Positions 43,827 through 51,812 of a stretch of DNA of 51,813 bases are shown here, piece by piece. The translations under genes and the position numbers were made by a program. The number at the start of each line of letters is the position of its first letter. The stretch's first letter is position 1. The notes beneath the pieces are model-generated. The model was given only the letters and a program-made list of their open reading frames with translations, was not told the DNA's origin and searched no databases. The DNA comes from Bacteroidaceae bacterium (lineage in GTDB: Bacteria; Bacteroidota; Bacteroidia; Bacteroidales; Bacteroidaceae): assembly GCA_017471185.1 (NCBI GenBank), contig JAFUVZ010000002.1:1-51813 (forward strand), written 5' to 3'.

Positions 43827-43846
43827 CCTCCCCTACGTAGGGGAGG
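43827..43846. repeat. Perfect 20-base palindrome between TPM and lemA
   Basis: CCTCCCCTACGTAGGGGAGG is a perfect palindrome. It is followed by further purine-rich sequence (43850-43870). It may be a dispersed repeat or an attenuator between two genes of one unit. Confidence 0.7.
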
Positions 43847-43921
43847 TGTCCCCAAGGAGACGGAGGAGTATAATAAGGCTATTGAAGCTAAAGACAAATT
43901 TAATTAAAAACTAATAATAAG

Positions 43922-44503
43922 ATGAAGAAATCAACTATCGGACTGCTTGCAGTCATCGCAGTAATCGCCTTTTGGCTCATCGGAGTCTATAACGGCATGG
44001 TTGGCCTTGATGAAGGCGTAAACACAGCTTGGGCAAACGTAGAGACCCAGTATCAGCGTCGTGCAGACCTCATTCCTAACCTGGTTAATACGGTTAAGGG
44101 TTATGCACAGCACGAGCAGTCAACATTTGAAGCAGTGGTAAACGCACGTAGCAAGGCCACTTCCATTACCGTTGACCCTTCTAACCTGACACCAGAGAAG
44201 CTGCAGGAATTCCAGCAGGCACAAGGTGAAATCACTTCTGCATTAGGCAGACTTATCGCTATCTCAGAGAATTATCCTGATCTGAAGGCTAACGAGCAGT
44301 TCAAGGAACTGCAGGCTCAGCTTGAGGGCACCGAGAACCGTATCAATGTGGCTCGCACTACATTCAATAAAGAGGCTCAGAAGTACAACACGACTATCCG
44401 CACGTTTCCTCGCAATCTCTTTGCCGGTATGCTGGGATTCACGCAACGCGCATACTTCGAGGCTGATGCAGGGGCAAGCCAGGCTCCTACCGTTCAGTTC
44501 TGA
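43922..44503 (+). CDS. lemA: LemA family protein
   Basis: This 193-residue protein has an N-terminal membrane helix (about residues 6-24, GLLAVIAVIAFWLIGVYNGM). The LemA core follows: VNTAWANVETQYQRRADLIP, NLVNTVKGYAQHEQSTFEAV, and the helical bundle ending KEAQKYNTTIRTFPRNL. LemA proteins are membrane-anchored helical bundles of unknown biochemical role, usually beside a TPM protein, as here. It is 111 bases after the TPM gene. Nothing is missing. Confidence 0.93.
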   Translation: MKKSTIGLLAVIAVIAFWLIGVYNGMVGLDEGVNTAWANVETQYQRRADLIPNLVNTVKGYAQHEQSTFEAVVNARSKATSITVDPSNLTPEKLQEFQQAQGEITSALGRLIAISENYPDLKANEQFKELQAQLEGTENRINVARTTFNKEAQKYNTTIRTFPRNLFAGMLGFTQRAYFEADAGASQAPTVQF

Positions 44504-44538
44504 CAACATTTATCTCCATTCACGAGGAAAAGGATATC

Positions 44539-46941
44539 ATGAAGAAACTATTATTGTGGGTGCTGCTGCTGAACGTACATTGTGCGCTCTATGCAGCATC
44601 TACTGTCATTATAAAAGGTAAAGTGGTGGATTCTGTTTCCGGGCAGTCGGTAGATTATGCCGATGTCATCGTAACAGACCTTAACGACAAGATTGTGGCC
44701 ACAGGTATGGTGACCGACGGAACGTTCACCGTTGAGAAAGTTCCATCCGGCGATATTCTCGTTATGATTCGCATGATGGGATATGACCCTTATATAAGCG
44801 AGAAGCTGACCGTTAAAGGCGGTCAGACCGTTGATTTGGGTACCATCCAGCTGCACGAACTGGCTACAGGCCTTTCTGAAGTGACTGTAGTAGGGGAAAA
44901 GAATCAGATTGTCTATAAACTTGACAGACAGCGTATCAGCGGATCAACTTCTGTTACAGCATCCGGCGGTACGGCAGTAGATATCCTCGCCAACACTCCA
45001 TCTGTACAGGTGGATGCCGACGGAGGATTAACATTCCGAGGCAGCAGCAACTTTCTGGTGTATGTTGACGGCAAGCTCAGTCCGCTAACCGGCACCCAGG
45101 CGCTTCAGCAAATTCCTGCGGCTTCTATCGAAGATATCGAACTTATCACCACCCCTTCGGCCCGCTATAGGGCTGAGGGCGATGTAGGCATCATCAACAT
45201 CACCACCAAGCGTACAAGTGGTGACGGCTGGAGTGGTATGCTCAACGCTTCGGCTGGCACATTGGGTACCTGGACAGTTGATGGCTTACTGAATTACCGC
45301 AAGGGTAAAAACACTTTCTATATTGGAGGCACAGGTACCCATATCAAAGGAAAAAGTAACTTCCAGCAAGCCAAGAAGACCATTGTGGATGATTTCACAA
45401 CCACTTCTGAATCAGACGGAACTCGTTTCAGTCAGAATCAATCGCTGATAGGTAAGGCAGGCTGGCAGTATAATGACGGCAAGCATCACAACCTCTCACT
45501 TGACTTGCAAAGCGGTCAGACCAAATTCAGACGCGGCGGCGATATGCTTTATGACGAGCTGCGCCTGCAAGGTGACGAGGTGCTCAACGATGCTACCTAT
45601 AACAGCCATGACCGCTATTTGCTGATGAAAGATTTCTTTCAAGCCAGCTTGACCTGGAACTGGAAGATTAACGAGCGAAGCGACTTGAGTGCGGTAAGCC
45701 GTTTCCGTTACGACTGGTATTCATTGGAATATACCGAGAGTAATATGTTTGACCTGTCGGGAAAACGCTATGAAGGCACACGAGGCTATGAAGCGGAACA
45801 TCACTGGGACAGCGACTTCACGGCCACTTACCGGAACCGCTATAGCAAGACTGGCAGTTTCGAGAGCGGTTATTTTTACTCCACATATAGCGAACACGGC
45901 GATTATAACATCAAGTATTGGGACCGAGGTCAAGAGCAATTCATCTGGCAGGATGACCTGCATGCTCCTTTCTATTACCGACGTCAGATTCACGCTCTTT
46001 ACGCAATGGTAAACGATAAGTTCGGAAAGTTTGAGTTTGACGCCGGCCTGCGTGCTGAACATGTAATTGACCTGGTGGATATAACCGTTCCAGGAGGCAG
46101 TCTTGACAAAAACCGGACAGACCTCTTCCCCTCAGCCCACCTTTCTTATAACTTGGGTAAAGGCGGCATCTTCACCTTAGGCTATTCAAGGCGCACTAAC
46201 CGCCCTGGCATCTGGCAGACAGAGCCTTATATTACTTACGAAGATTATTATACCCGTAAGATCGGTAGTACGGATATACGTCCTGAATTCATCAACTCCA
46301 TTGAATTGAATTACCGCAATTCTTTCGACGGCGGTCACAGCATTTCATTCGGAGGCTTCTACCGCCATCGTAAGGATGTGGTGGATTGGGTACGTGAGGC
46401 ATACGAACCTGGAGTCACTCTCGACCGTAATGTGAACGCAGGCCGCCAGATTGAAAAAGGACTGGAATTCAACGGCGTTGCGAAGGCAACCAATTGGTGG
46501 ACCACCACCTTGAACGGCAGCATCTACCAGTATAACTTCAAAGCGAAGCACATTGGTTGTTCTGACGCTGACGGTTTCTCTTTCCAGTTGGGTTGGATCA
46601 ACGCCGTTTCTCTGGGCAAAGATACCAAGATACAACTCGACGGTCATTTCATCGGTCCTAAGAACCTGACGCAAGGAAAGGAACACGGCTATGCCTACTT
46701 CAACCTTGCTTTCCGCCAGCAGTTGTTTAACGGCAAGGTAGCGTTTGCGGCCGTTGCCAACGATGTATTCCATACGGCTAAGTACTACAATCGACGTAGC
46801 AGTGACTACCTGCGTTCCGAGACCTGGGTACGTCCTAAGTATCCGAACATCGTATTCTCTCTCAGCTACATCTTCAATGCTGGAGGCAAACACAGTTCGT
46901 CAACCAGTAGCGGAGCATTGTTTGAAGGAAAAGAATTCTAA
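44539..46941 (+). CDS. TonB-dependent receptor-like outer-membrane beta-barrel protein
   Basis: This 800-residue protein has a signal peptide (KKLLLWVLLLNVHCALYA) and a carboxypeptidase-D regulatory-like domain at about residues 22-105 (IIKGKVVDSVSGQSVDYADV). A plug domain follows at about 125-225 (VDILANTPSVQVDADGGLTF, GEVGIINITTK-like segment at RAEGDVGIINITTK). The C-terminal barrel ends with NIVFSLSYIF. This is the outer-membrane beta-barrel family protein layout (OMP_b-brl_3), related to SusC-type receptors but without a SusD partner. The transported compound is unknown. It starts 35 bases after lemA. Confidence 0.9.
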   Translation: MKKLLLWVLLLNVHCALYAASTVIIKGKVVDSVSGQSVDYADVIVTDLNDKIVATGMVTDGTFTVEKVPSGDILVMIRMMGYDPYISEKLTVKGGQTVDLGTIQLHELATGLSEVTVVGEKNQIVYKLDRQRISGSTSVTASGGTAVDILANTPSVQVDADGGLTFRGSSNFLVYVDGKLSPLTGTQALQQIPAASIEDIELITTPSARYRAEGDVGIINITTKRTSGDGWSGMLNASAGTLGTWTVDGLLNYRKGKNTFYIGGTGTHIKGKSNFQQAKKTIVDDFTTTSESDGTRFSQNQSLIGKAGWQYNDGKHHNLSLDLQSGQTKFRRGGDMLYDELRLQGDEVLNDATYNSHDRYLLMKDFFQASLTWNWKINERSDLSAVSRFRYDWYSLEYTESNMFDLSGKRYEGTRGYEAEHHWDSDFTATYRNRYSKTGSFESGYFYSTYSEHGDYNIKYWDRGQEQFIWQDDLHAPFYYRRQIHALYAMVNDKFGKFEFDAGLRAEHVIDLVDITVPGGSLDKNRTDLFPSAHLSYNLGKGGIFTLGYSRRTNRPGIWQTEPYITYEDYYTRKIGSTDIRPEFINSIELNYRNSFDGGHSISFGGFYRHRKDVVDWVREAYEPGVTLDRNVNAGRQIEKGLEFNGVAKATNWWTTTLNGSIYQYNFKAKHIGCSDADGFSFQLGWINAVSLGKDTKIQLDGHFIGPKNLTQGKEHGYAYFNLAFRQQLFNGKVAFAAVANDVFHTAKYYNRRSSDYLRSETWVRPKYPNIVFSLSYIFNAGGKHSSSTSSGALFEGKEF

Positions 46942-47020
46942 TTATTTAAGTTTCAAGAGTTCTTAACTCGCCATTTTACAATGTAATTGATTATAGATTA
47001 TTAAACCAAAAACAAAGGCT

Positions 47021-47146
47021 ATGTTAGGTATTGAAGAAAAAGACACTGTTATTACAGGTGTTTATGCTGATGACTTGTATGAAGAATACAAGGGTGTTTA
47101 TGGCGAGCCTGATTACGCTGATGATAAAGCCCAGGCAACCGTATGA
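47021..47146 (+). CDS. Possible 41-residue acidic small protein
   Basis: ATG 47021 to TGA 47144-47146 encodes a 41-residue acidic peptide (MLGIEEKDTVITGVYADDLY, then EEYKGVYGEPDYADD...). I do not recognise it. Support comes from a strong terminator 28 bases downstream, A-rich sequence before the ATG, and codon use similar to its neighbours. No convincing promoter was seen, so it could also be a decayed gene end or an artefact within a small-RNA gene. Confidence 0.35.
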   Translation: MLGIEEKDTVITGVYADDLYEEYKGVYGEPDYADDKAQATV

Positions 47147-47173
47147 GTGCAATCAGGCACAATCTGACTAACG

Positions 47174-47209
47174 AAAGAACAGATGACATGTCTGTTCTTT
47201 CTGATTTTT
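47174..47209 (+). terminator. Rho-independent terminator
   Basis: AAAGAACAGA (47174-47183) pairs perfectly with TCTGTTCTTT (47191-47200) around TGACATG and leads into a T-rich tract. It probably ends the small ORF transcript. Confidence 0.75.
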
Positions 47210-47329
47210 ATTGTGGAGTCAAGGATATGGACTTTTATATCCATGAACATCTTCAGGAAAAAATCAATAAAAGTACGACATCTCCTGATGCCTGAATGAT
47301 GTATCCGACACTGACACCCATTTTGGCAT

Positions 47330-47368
47330 AAAAAAATCAGGCATTTACATCACGTAAACGCCTGATTA
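47330..47368 (-). terminator. Terminator after tRNA-Arg
   Basis: On the minus strand AATCAGGCGTTTAC pairs with GTAAATGCCTGATT (one G-U pair) around a 5-base loop, followed by TTTTT. It begins 10 bases after the tRNA. Confidence 0.85.
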
Positions 47369-47377
47369 TCTGTTTTG

Positions 47378-47451
47378 TGATTCCGCCGCGATTCGAACGC
47401 GGGACCCACAGCTTAGAAGGCTGTTGCTCTATCCAGCTGAGCTACGGAACC
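47378..47451 (-). tRNA. tRNA-Arg (anticodon TCT)
   Basis: The minus strand folds into a complete 74-base cloverleaf: acceptor GGTTCCG with CGGAATC, D stem GCTC/GAGC, anticodon stem ACAGC/GCTGT with loop CTTCTAA, and T stem CCGCG/CGCGG with loop TTCGAAT. The anticodon TCT reads AGA/AGG arginine codons (47417-47415). CCA is not encoded. A terminator follows. Confidence 0.95.
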
Positions 47452-47602
47452 ATCCAAAACAACTATTATGAGCAAAATTTCGGCTGCAAAGTTAAGGCTT
47501 TTTATCCGAACTTCAAACTTTCTAAGCAGTTTTTTTATCTTTTAGTGCTGTTGTTCTAAAATAATACCTATCTTTACACGCGGAATCAATAAACTATTTG
47601 TT

Positions 47603-48316
47603 ATGAAGAATTATTATGTAACAATGATGTATGCCGTCCTCATTGGAATCATGATGACGGTGTCTTTTCTGCCAAAAGCTTACGCCCAAAGCATTGACAT
47701 TAATGACTTGAAGACCTGGGCAAACTATGAGCGTTACGCAGAAGCCAACAAGACTGCCGGCACTCCGGTTGCTGTTTTTATGGGTAATTCCATCACTGAC
47801 AACTGGGCTCGCATGCACAGTGAGTTCTTTACAGAGAACAATTTCGCCGGTCGTGGCATCAGCGGTCAGGTAACAGCCCAGATGCTGGCGAGATTCCGTG
47901 CAGACGTGCTGAATCTTCATCCGAAAGTGGTAGTCATCATGGCAGGTACAAATGATGTTGCCCGTAATGACAAGTATGTACCGTCCGAGCATATCGCAGG
48001 TAACATTATCTCCATGGTAGAACTGGCTCAGGCCCATGGCATTCAGCCTATCATCCTAAGCATCCTGCCAGCTGCAGAATATCCCTGGCGTAAGGAAATC
48101 ACCGATTCTACGAAAATGATTAAGGATATCAACTCTATGCTGGAAACCTACGCACGTCTGAACGGAATCACTTACATTGACCTGTTCAATCTCATGAAGG
48201 ACGAGAATGACGCGTTGCCACTTACTGTTTCTATGGATGGTGTTCATCCTAACCTGGAGGGCTACGCCATCATGGAGCCGGTGGTTAAAGCTGAGATTAT
48301 GAAACTGTTGAAATAA
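47603..48316 (+). CDS. SGNH/GDSL-type esterase, exported
   Basis: This 237-residue protein has a signal peptide (about residues 1-28, ending KAYAQ). The SGNH blocks are complete: Ser63 in FMGNSITDNWA (block I), Gly in GRGISGQVT (II), Asn in MAGTNDVA (III), and Asp212/His215 in DGVHPN (V). It resembles platelet-activating-factor acetylhydrolase-type SGNH enzymes, which in gut Bacteroidota often remove acetyl groups from glycans. The substrate is unknown. A weak -7 TATCTTTA lies at 47569-47576. Confidence 0.9.
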   Translation: MKNYYVTMMYAVLIGIMMTVSFLPKAYAQSIDINDLKTWANYERYAEANKTAGTPVAVFMGNSITDNWARMHSEFFTENNFAGRGISGQVTAQMLARFRADVLNLHPKVVVIMAGTNDVARNDKYVPSEHIAGNIISMVELAQAHGIQPIILSILPAAEYPWRKEITDSTKMIKDINSMLETYARLNGITYIDLFNLMKDENDALPLTVSMDGVHPNLEGYAIMEPVVKAEIMKLLK

Positions 48317-48497
48317 TATTGTTGATGGCGGTTGTCGTAATTACGGCTGTTCACTCCTCATTGGACTGGGTGATGTAGAGCCAATCATAGTAGTTGCATG
48401 ATATTCCCCACTTCGGGATTCCATATCTCGGCTACCTGGCAGAACAACCTGAAAGACCTCGCCCCAAGATTGTTCCGCAAATAGCAGCCTCAGAAGA
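48317..48497. other. Short gap with no clear gene
   Basis: No intact ORF was found. A short open stretch (about 48399-48484) ends in a stop but matches nothing I recognise. The sequence next to the porin remnant looks decayed. Confidence 0.3.
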
Positions 48498-49201
48498 TTA
48501 GAAATTGTACTGAGTGGTAAACATCAGGCGATGATTAGTCACGGCATGCGTATTGTCCACACGTCCTTTCGATGTGTTGGAGCCATACCATGCCGTGGTT
48601 GTATTATACTCCAGTCCTAACTTCAAGTGTGACCAGGTTCGGCTGAGTCCTATCACACCAGTAAGTGTCTGGTCAATGTTGGTACCCATGCCTGTAAGTT
48701 CGCTCACGGCTTTTGATGCGCCGAAGTTCTTGGCATATCCACCTAAGAAATTCAGTCGCCAGTCTGTTCCATAACCGATATTCAGCCAACTGTGGGAAAT
48801 ACGTAACGGACTATATTCACGCTTGCCAGTACGGCTATCCACACTGCTTACGCCATAGCCACCCAGGGTATTGAGCATCGTCATGTTACTGGTAAGGAAG
48901 CTCTTTGCAGCAATCAGGAACTTATCCTTCTTATACTTCACATGAGCCTCCGCACTGATGGTGGTAAAACGCTCGTTCACCTTATTACCCATCTCTGTCT
49001 TGTCACGCATCTTCAACGAAAGAAGTTCAGCGCCAACGCCGATGGTGAAGTATTGGTCTGGCTCTGGCGCTTACTCAAGAAGATATCATTGCGCACAAAA
49101 CCATAGTAATTATAGGAGAATCCACTTTTTTGCGCAGACACAATCTGCGGGGCAGACATGGCTATCGCCATGCCTGCCAACAGGGTTTGAACATATTTCA
49201 T
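48498..49201 (-). pseudogene. Outer-membrane porin remnant with internal deletion and frame break
   Basis: The front (49201 to about 49070) has a signal peptide (LLAGMAIAMSAPQIVSAQ) and the porin start GFSYNYYGFVRNDIF. The back (about 49016 to 48498) is the last four to six strands, including LGGYGVSSVDSRTGKREYSP, SWLNIGYGTDWRLNF, LGLEYNTTTAWYG and NTHAVTNHRLMF. Bacteroidota porins of this type have about 390 residues; only about 230 codons remain. The middle is missing and the two parts are in different frames, joined near 49013-49040. It is almost certainly non-functional. Confidence 0.8.
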
Positions 49202-49277
49202 AAGAGCTTATTTATTATTCTGGTCGGTCAGAATGAACTGATAAAGAGCATACATACGCACACTTATCTCATCACAG

Positions 49278-50363
49278 TTAAACAATTTCAGTAAAGCGAT
49301 GGGTAGGGTTAGGACGGCCAGGCATCAGGTATTTCCAAGCCAATACACTTTCAGTCAAGTTGTCACCCAACTGGGCAGAGAGGGTTTCACGTACCAAGCT
49401 GTCTAATGACTCAGGCGACATCTCCACACGGGCATTGACAATCACCTTCGCCTCGTCACTTGTTCCCGCACTGTGACGGATGGTGAGTTTGCCATCACCA
49501 GCCAGATTGCCAACGGTGTATTTCGCGCCATTCTCTACGATCACTTTCACATGACCGATGCCTGCGTTGCGAAGCTTGAACTGCCGGTCCAATGCATTGA
49601 GCAACTTATTGGCAAAAGCATCCCAGTCAGTCTCTGCGCCCTTGACAATCAGCGTACCGTTCAACCACCCCAGCACAGCCTCGCCATGAGCATATATATC
49701 ATAATCAATATCAAGCAAACGCTTGCCGGCATCTGTGCGGGACAAGGCATCAGCCAGCCATTCGTCTATACCTTCGCCAGAAACGGAACTTACCTTGCGG
49801 ACATTAGAACCAGAGAATTCAGCGGCAGTCTTAATCTGCAGCTGAGCTATCTCAGCGTCATCGTATGCATCCGTCTTGGTGAGCAGGATGATATCGCTCT
49901 CTTCCAGCTGCTTGTGATAGATGTATGCCGCATCGGGATGCAAACCTCCGTTTTCACCGTTAAGGATAGCACCCAGACGAGCAGGATCAGCCAGCACGGT
50001 AAAAGGAGCCACCTCCAGGTCAGCCTGATAGAACTTCTTCAAAGGCTGAATAATTGTAGCCGAAAGGTCTGCACAACTGCCAACAGGCTCAGCGATAATC
50101 ACATCCGGCGCAGCCTTCAGCCTCAATTGCTTGATGGCATCGGCAAATCCAGGGAAGTTGCAGCAGAAACAGCTGCCACTCACCTCTGCTACTTCCAGTC
50201 CTTCATGCTGCAGCAAAGCACTGTCAACCAGTTCAGGTGCCTGGTCGTTAGTAATCAAGGCCACTTTCTTGCCTTGAGCTATCAGTCGTTTCGCCGTCTC
50301 CCACAACAGGGTAGTCTTTCCGGCTCCGAGGAATCCTCCTACAAGTAATAATTTTGTCTTCAT
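49278..50363 (-). CDS. CobW/COG0523-family metal-chaperone GTPase
   Basis: From ATG 50363 the protein has 361 residues. It begins KTKLLLVGGFLGAGKTTLLW with the P-loop at residues 9-17, followed by the metal-binding CxCC motif (CFCC, residues 65-68) in EVSGSCFCCNFPG and the LLTKTDAYDD guanine-specificity motif. The C-terminal part has a COG0523-like alpha/beta region (LLDIDYDIYAHGEAVLGWLNG). Such GTPases deliver zinc, cobalt or other metals to target proteins; the target here is unknown. An earlier TTG-initiated frame from 50396 starts inside repeat element D and is not preferred. Confidence 0.87.
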   Translation of the reverse strand: MKTKLLLVGGFLGAGKTTLLWETAKRLIAQGKKVALITNDQAPELVDSALLQHEGLEVAEVSGSCFCCNFPGFADAIKQLRLKAAPDVIIAEPVGSCADLSATIIQPLKKFYQADLEVAPFTVLADPARLGAILNGENGGLHPDAAYIYHKQLEESDIILLTKTDAYDDAEIAQLQIKTAAEFSGSNVRKVSSVSGEGIDEWLADALSRTDAGKRLLDIDYDIYAHGEAVLGWLNGTLIVKGAETDWDAFANKLLNALDRQFKLRNAGIGHVKVIVENGAKYTVGNLAGDGKLTIRHSAGTSDEAKVIVNARVEMSPESLDSLVRETLSAQLGDNLTESVLAWKYLMPGRPNPTHRFTEIV

Positions 50364-50385
50364 CTCTTTATTGGTTAATTGATTC

Positions 50386-50508
50386 AAGTTTCGCAAGCTA
50401 ATATTGACGGCCTGAAAGGCCAGTAAGCTCCCAGCCCAGGGCGTTGGCTAATCGCTCCTTGGCCTTTCAGGCCGTTTCCATACGGGGTTTTCATTACTTG
50501 CGAAACTT
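50386..50508. repeat. Modular palindromic intergenic element, copy D (short form)
   Basis: It is bounded by perfect 12-base inverted repeats, AAGTTTCGCAAG (50386-50397) and CTTGCGAAACTT (50497-50508). Inside are GGCCTGAAAGGCC, one half of the CCCAGGGC module (CAGCCCAGGGCGTTGG), and GGCCTTTCAGGCC. The central 20-base-arm hairpin and the GCCCC palindrome are absent, so it looks like a deletion derivative with intact ends. Confidence 0.8.
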
Positions 50509-50527
50509 TAATTGGTTATATTCATGT

Positions 50528-51316
50528 TCAACGTTTCTTCATGGCTGGTTCCAGCACATAAAGGAAGAAAAGCGTGGCAATGACGCCACCCAGCACAGGT
50601 CCTAAGATATAGACGAAGAAGAAACCGCCTGAAGCATCAGGAAAAGCAGCATTGCCCCACCCTCCGAGCCAAGCCACCATTCGGGGACCGAAATCTCGTG
50701 CAGGATTGAAACAAGCCTGGGTAAGAGGAGCGATGAGCGTGATGCAGATAGAAACGGTCAAGCCTATGAACAAAGGAGCGATATTACTGTCAGGACGGCC
50801 AACATTGCAATCTTCCGTAAAGCAGAAGATGAACAATACCAGTACAAAAGTACCCACAGCCTCGGCAGCTATGGCAAGTGACATAGAAACCGTCGCCACA
50901 CTGGCATCGCCTGGATTAGGATAATACTCGCCAAACATACGTGCCGTATCGACCGAAGCAGCCGTGCCACGCTCAATGCCGTGAGCCAGTTCATAGGCCT
51001 CTATTGACGGATTAAACAATAGCAGGAGCAAGCCACCAGCCAGGAAAGCGCCAATGAACTGTGCCAGCAGATAACCGGGCAACTTGCCGGCGGGCATACG
51101 CTTTCCAACCACCATCGCCACAGAAACAGCTGGATTCAGATGGGCAGGACAAAGATGACGTGTGACATAGATGGCCAAAGTAACGGCAAGTCCCCACACG
51201 ATGGCAATCTGGAAAATACTGCCATATTCGCCAAACAGCACGGCCACAGCCACAGAGCCGCAGCCAAAGAGGGTCAGGATAAAGGTGCCTAACGCCTCGC
51301 CAATCAGTTCTTTCAT
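50528..51316 (-). CDS. MIP-family channel (aquaglyceroporin/GlpF-like)
   Basis: From ATG 51316 the protein has 262 residues and six membrane helices plus two half-helices. Both NPA boxes are present: HLNPAVSVAM near residue 63 and CFNPARDFGP near residue 200. The Asp after the second NPA-Arg is typical of glycerol facilitators rather than strict water channels, so glycerol or small polyols are likely. An upstream in-frame ATG at 51331 would add five residues. No glycerol kinase gene is next to it. A -7 element TACATTTG (minus 51353-51346) lies 29 bases upstream. Confidence 0.9.
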   Translation of the reverse strand: MKELIGEALGTFILTLFGCGSVAVAVLFGEYGSIFQIAIVWGLAVTLAIYVTRHLCPAHLNPAVSVAMVVGKRMPAGKLPGYLLAQFIGAFLAGGLLLLLFNPSIEAYELAHGIERGTAASVDTARMFGEYYPNPGDASVATVSMSLAIAAEAVGTFVLVLFIFCFTEDCNVGRPDSNIAPLFIGLTVSICITLIAPLTQACFNPARDFGPRMVAWLGGWGNAAFPDASGGFFFVYILGPVLGGVIATLFFLYVLEPAMKKR

Positions 51317-51345
51317 AATCTTACAAGACATTATTTTTCCTGCTG

Positions 51346-51353
51346 CAAATGTA
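51346..51353 (-). promoter_or_regulatory. -7 element of the MIP-channel gene
   Basis: TACATTTG on the minus strand matches TAnnTTTG, 29 bases before the chosen start. Confidence 0.5.
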
Positions 51354-51407
51354 ATGAATTAGCAGATACGACAGGCCAATCTCATAATCATCACGAAAGA
51401 AAAGTCA

Positions 51408-51635
51408 TCAAAGCGAATATTCGTTATTTGGCAAACATAGAACAAGAAATGGTAAATTCTTGTTGATAATGGCGAGAACGTGCCACCGCTTCGTGACATA
51501 GACTTTAGACTTGCGCTTGCGAATGGCTGCACTGATCTGGCTGGCAACCTTTTCGACGGGCATCACCCAGAAGAGGCCCTCGCCTTTTGCCATTGCCGTA
51601 TTGACAAGGCCGGGGCGTATATCTGTGACTATGAC
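51408..51635 (-). pseudogene. C-terminal remnant of a short-chain dehydrogenase/reductase
   Basis: Seventy-five codons ending at TGA 51408-51410 read VTDIRPGLVNTAMAKGEG, FWVMPVEKVASQI and KSKVYVTKRWHVLAII. These match the last third of an SDR oxidoreductase. The Rossmann fold, Ser/Tyr/Lys active site and start are gone. The remnant begins immediately after the stop codon of the BRO-like gene and in the same frame. This looks like a recombination or insertion scar. Confidence 0.7.
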
Positions 51636-51812
51636 TTATTCGTCCTCCTTGGGCAGAGTGTTCTGCCCTTTGTCCTCAATTGGCCTTATGTAGTCTGATG
51701 CACGCTCAGAAGAAACAACGCTTCTGCCAAGACGGCGTTCCATCGTCTCGCGTGCTTCGCGTGCTACTTCGCCACCTTCCTTTGCAATACGTTGGCTCTC
51801 GGCCATCGACTG
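51636..51812 (-). CDS. C-terminal part of a BRO/antirepressor-like or DinD-like protein (partial)
   Basis: The visible 58 codons (entering from the right edge, stop at 51636-51638) read AKEGGEVAREARETMERRLG, RSVVSSERASDYI and a short acidic end. The A-K-x-G-G-x-x-A-R-x-A-R...GRSVVS pattern is typical of the C-terminal region of BRO-N/DNA-damage-inducible-type proteins of Bacteroidota, which are often phage-derived or stress-related. The N-terminal domain needed for a firm call lies outside the window. Confidence 0.5.
   Translation of the reverse strand, partial: QSMAESQRIAKEGGEVAREARETMERRLGRSVVSSERASDYIRPIEDKGQNTLPKEDE

Noticed and set aside
44539-46941. Polysaccharide utilisation locus headed by the TonB-type receptor
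   Set aside because: There is no SusD-like lipoprotein or enzyme next to it; upstream genes are TPM and LemA.
47378-47451. Integration site in the tRNA-Arg gene
   Set aside because: No integrase gene or repeated tRNA end was seen on either side within the window.
51336-51407. Riboswitch or glycerol-responsive element before the MIP-channel gene
   Set aside because: The leader is only about 25 bases from the -7 element; no structured region fits.
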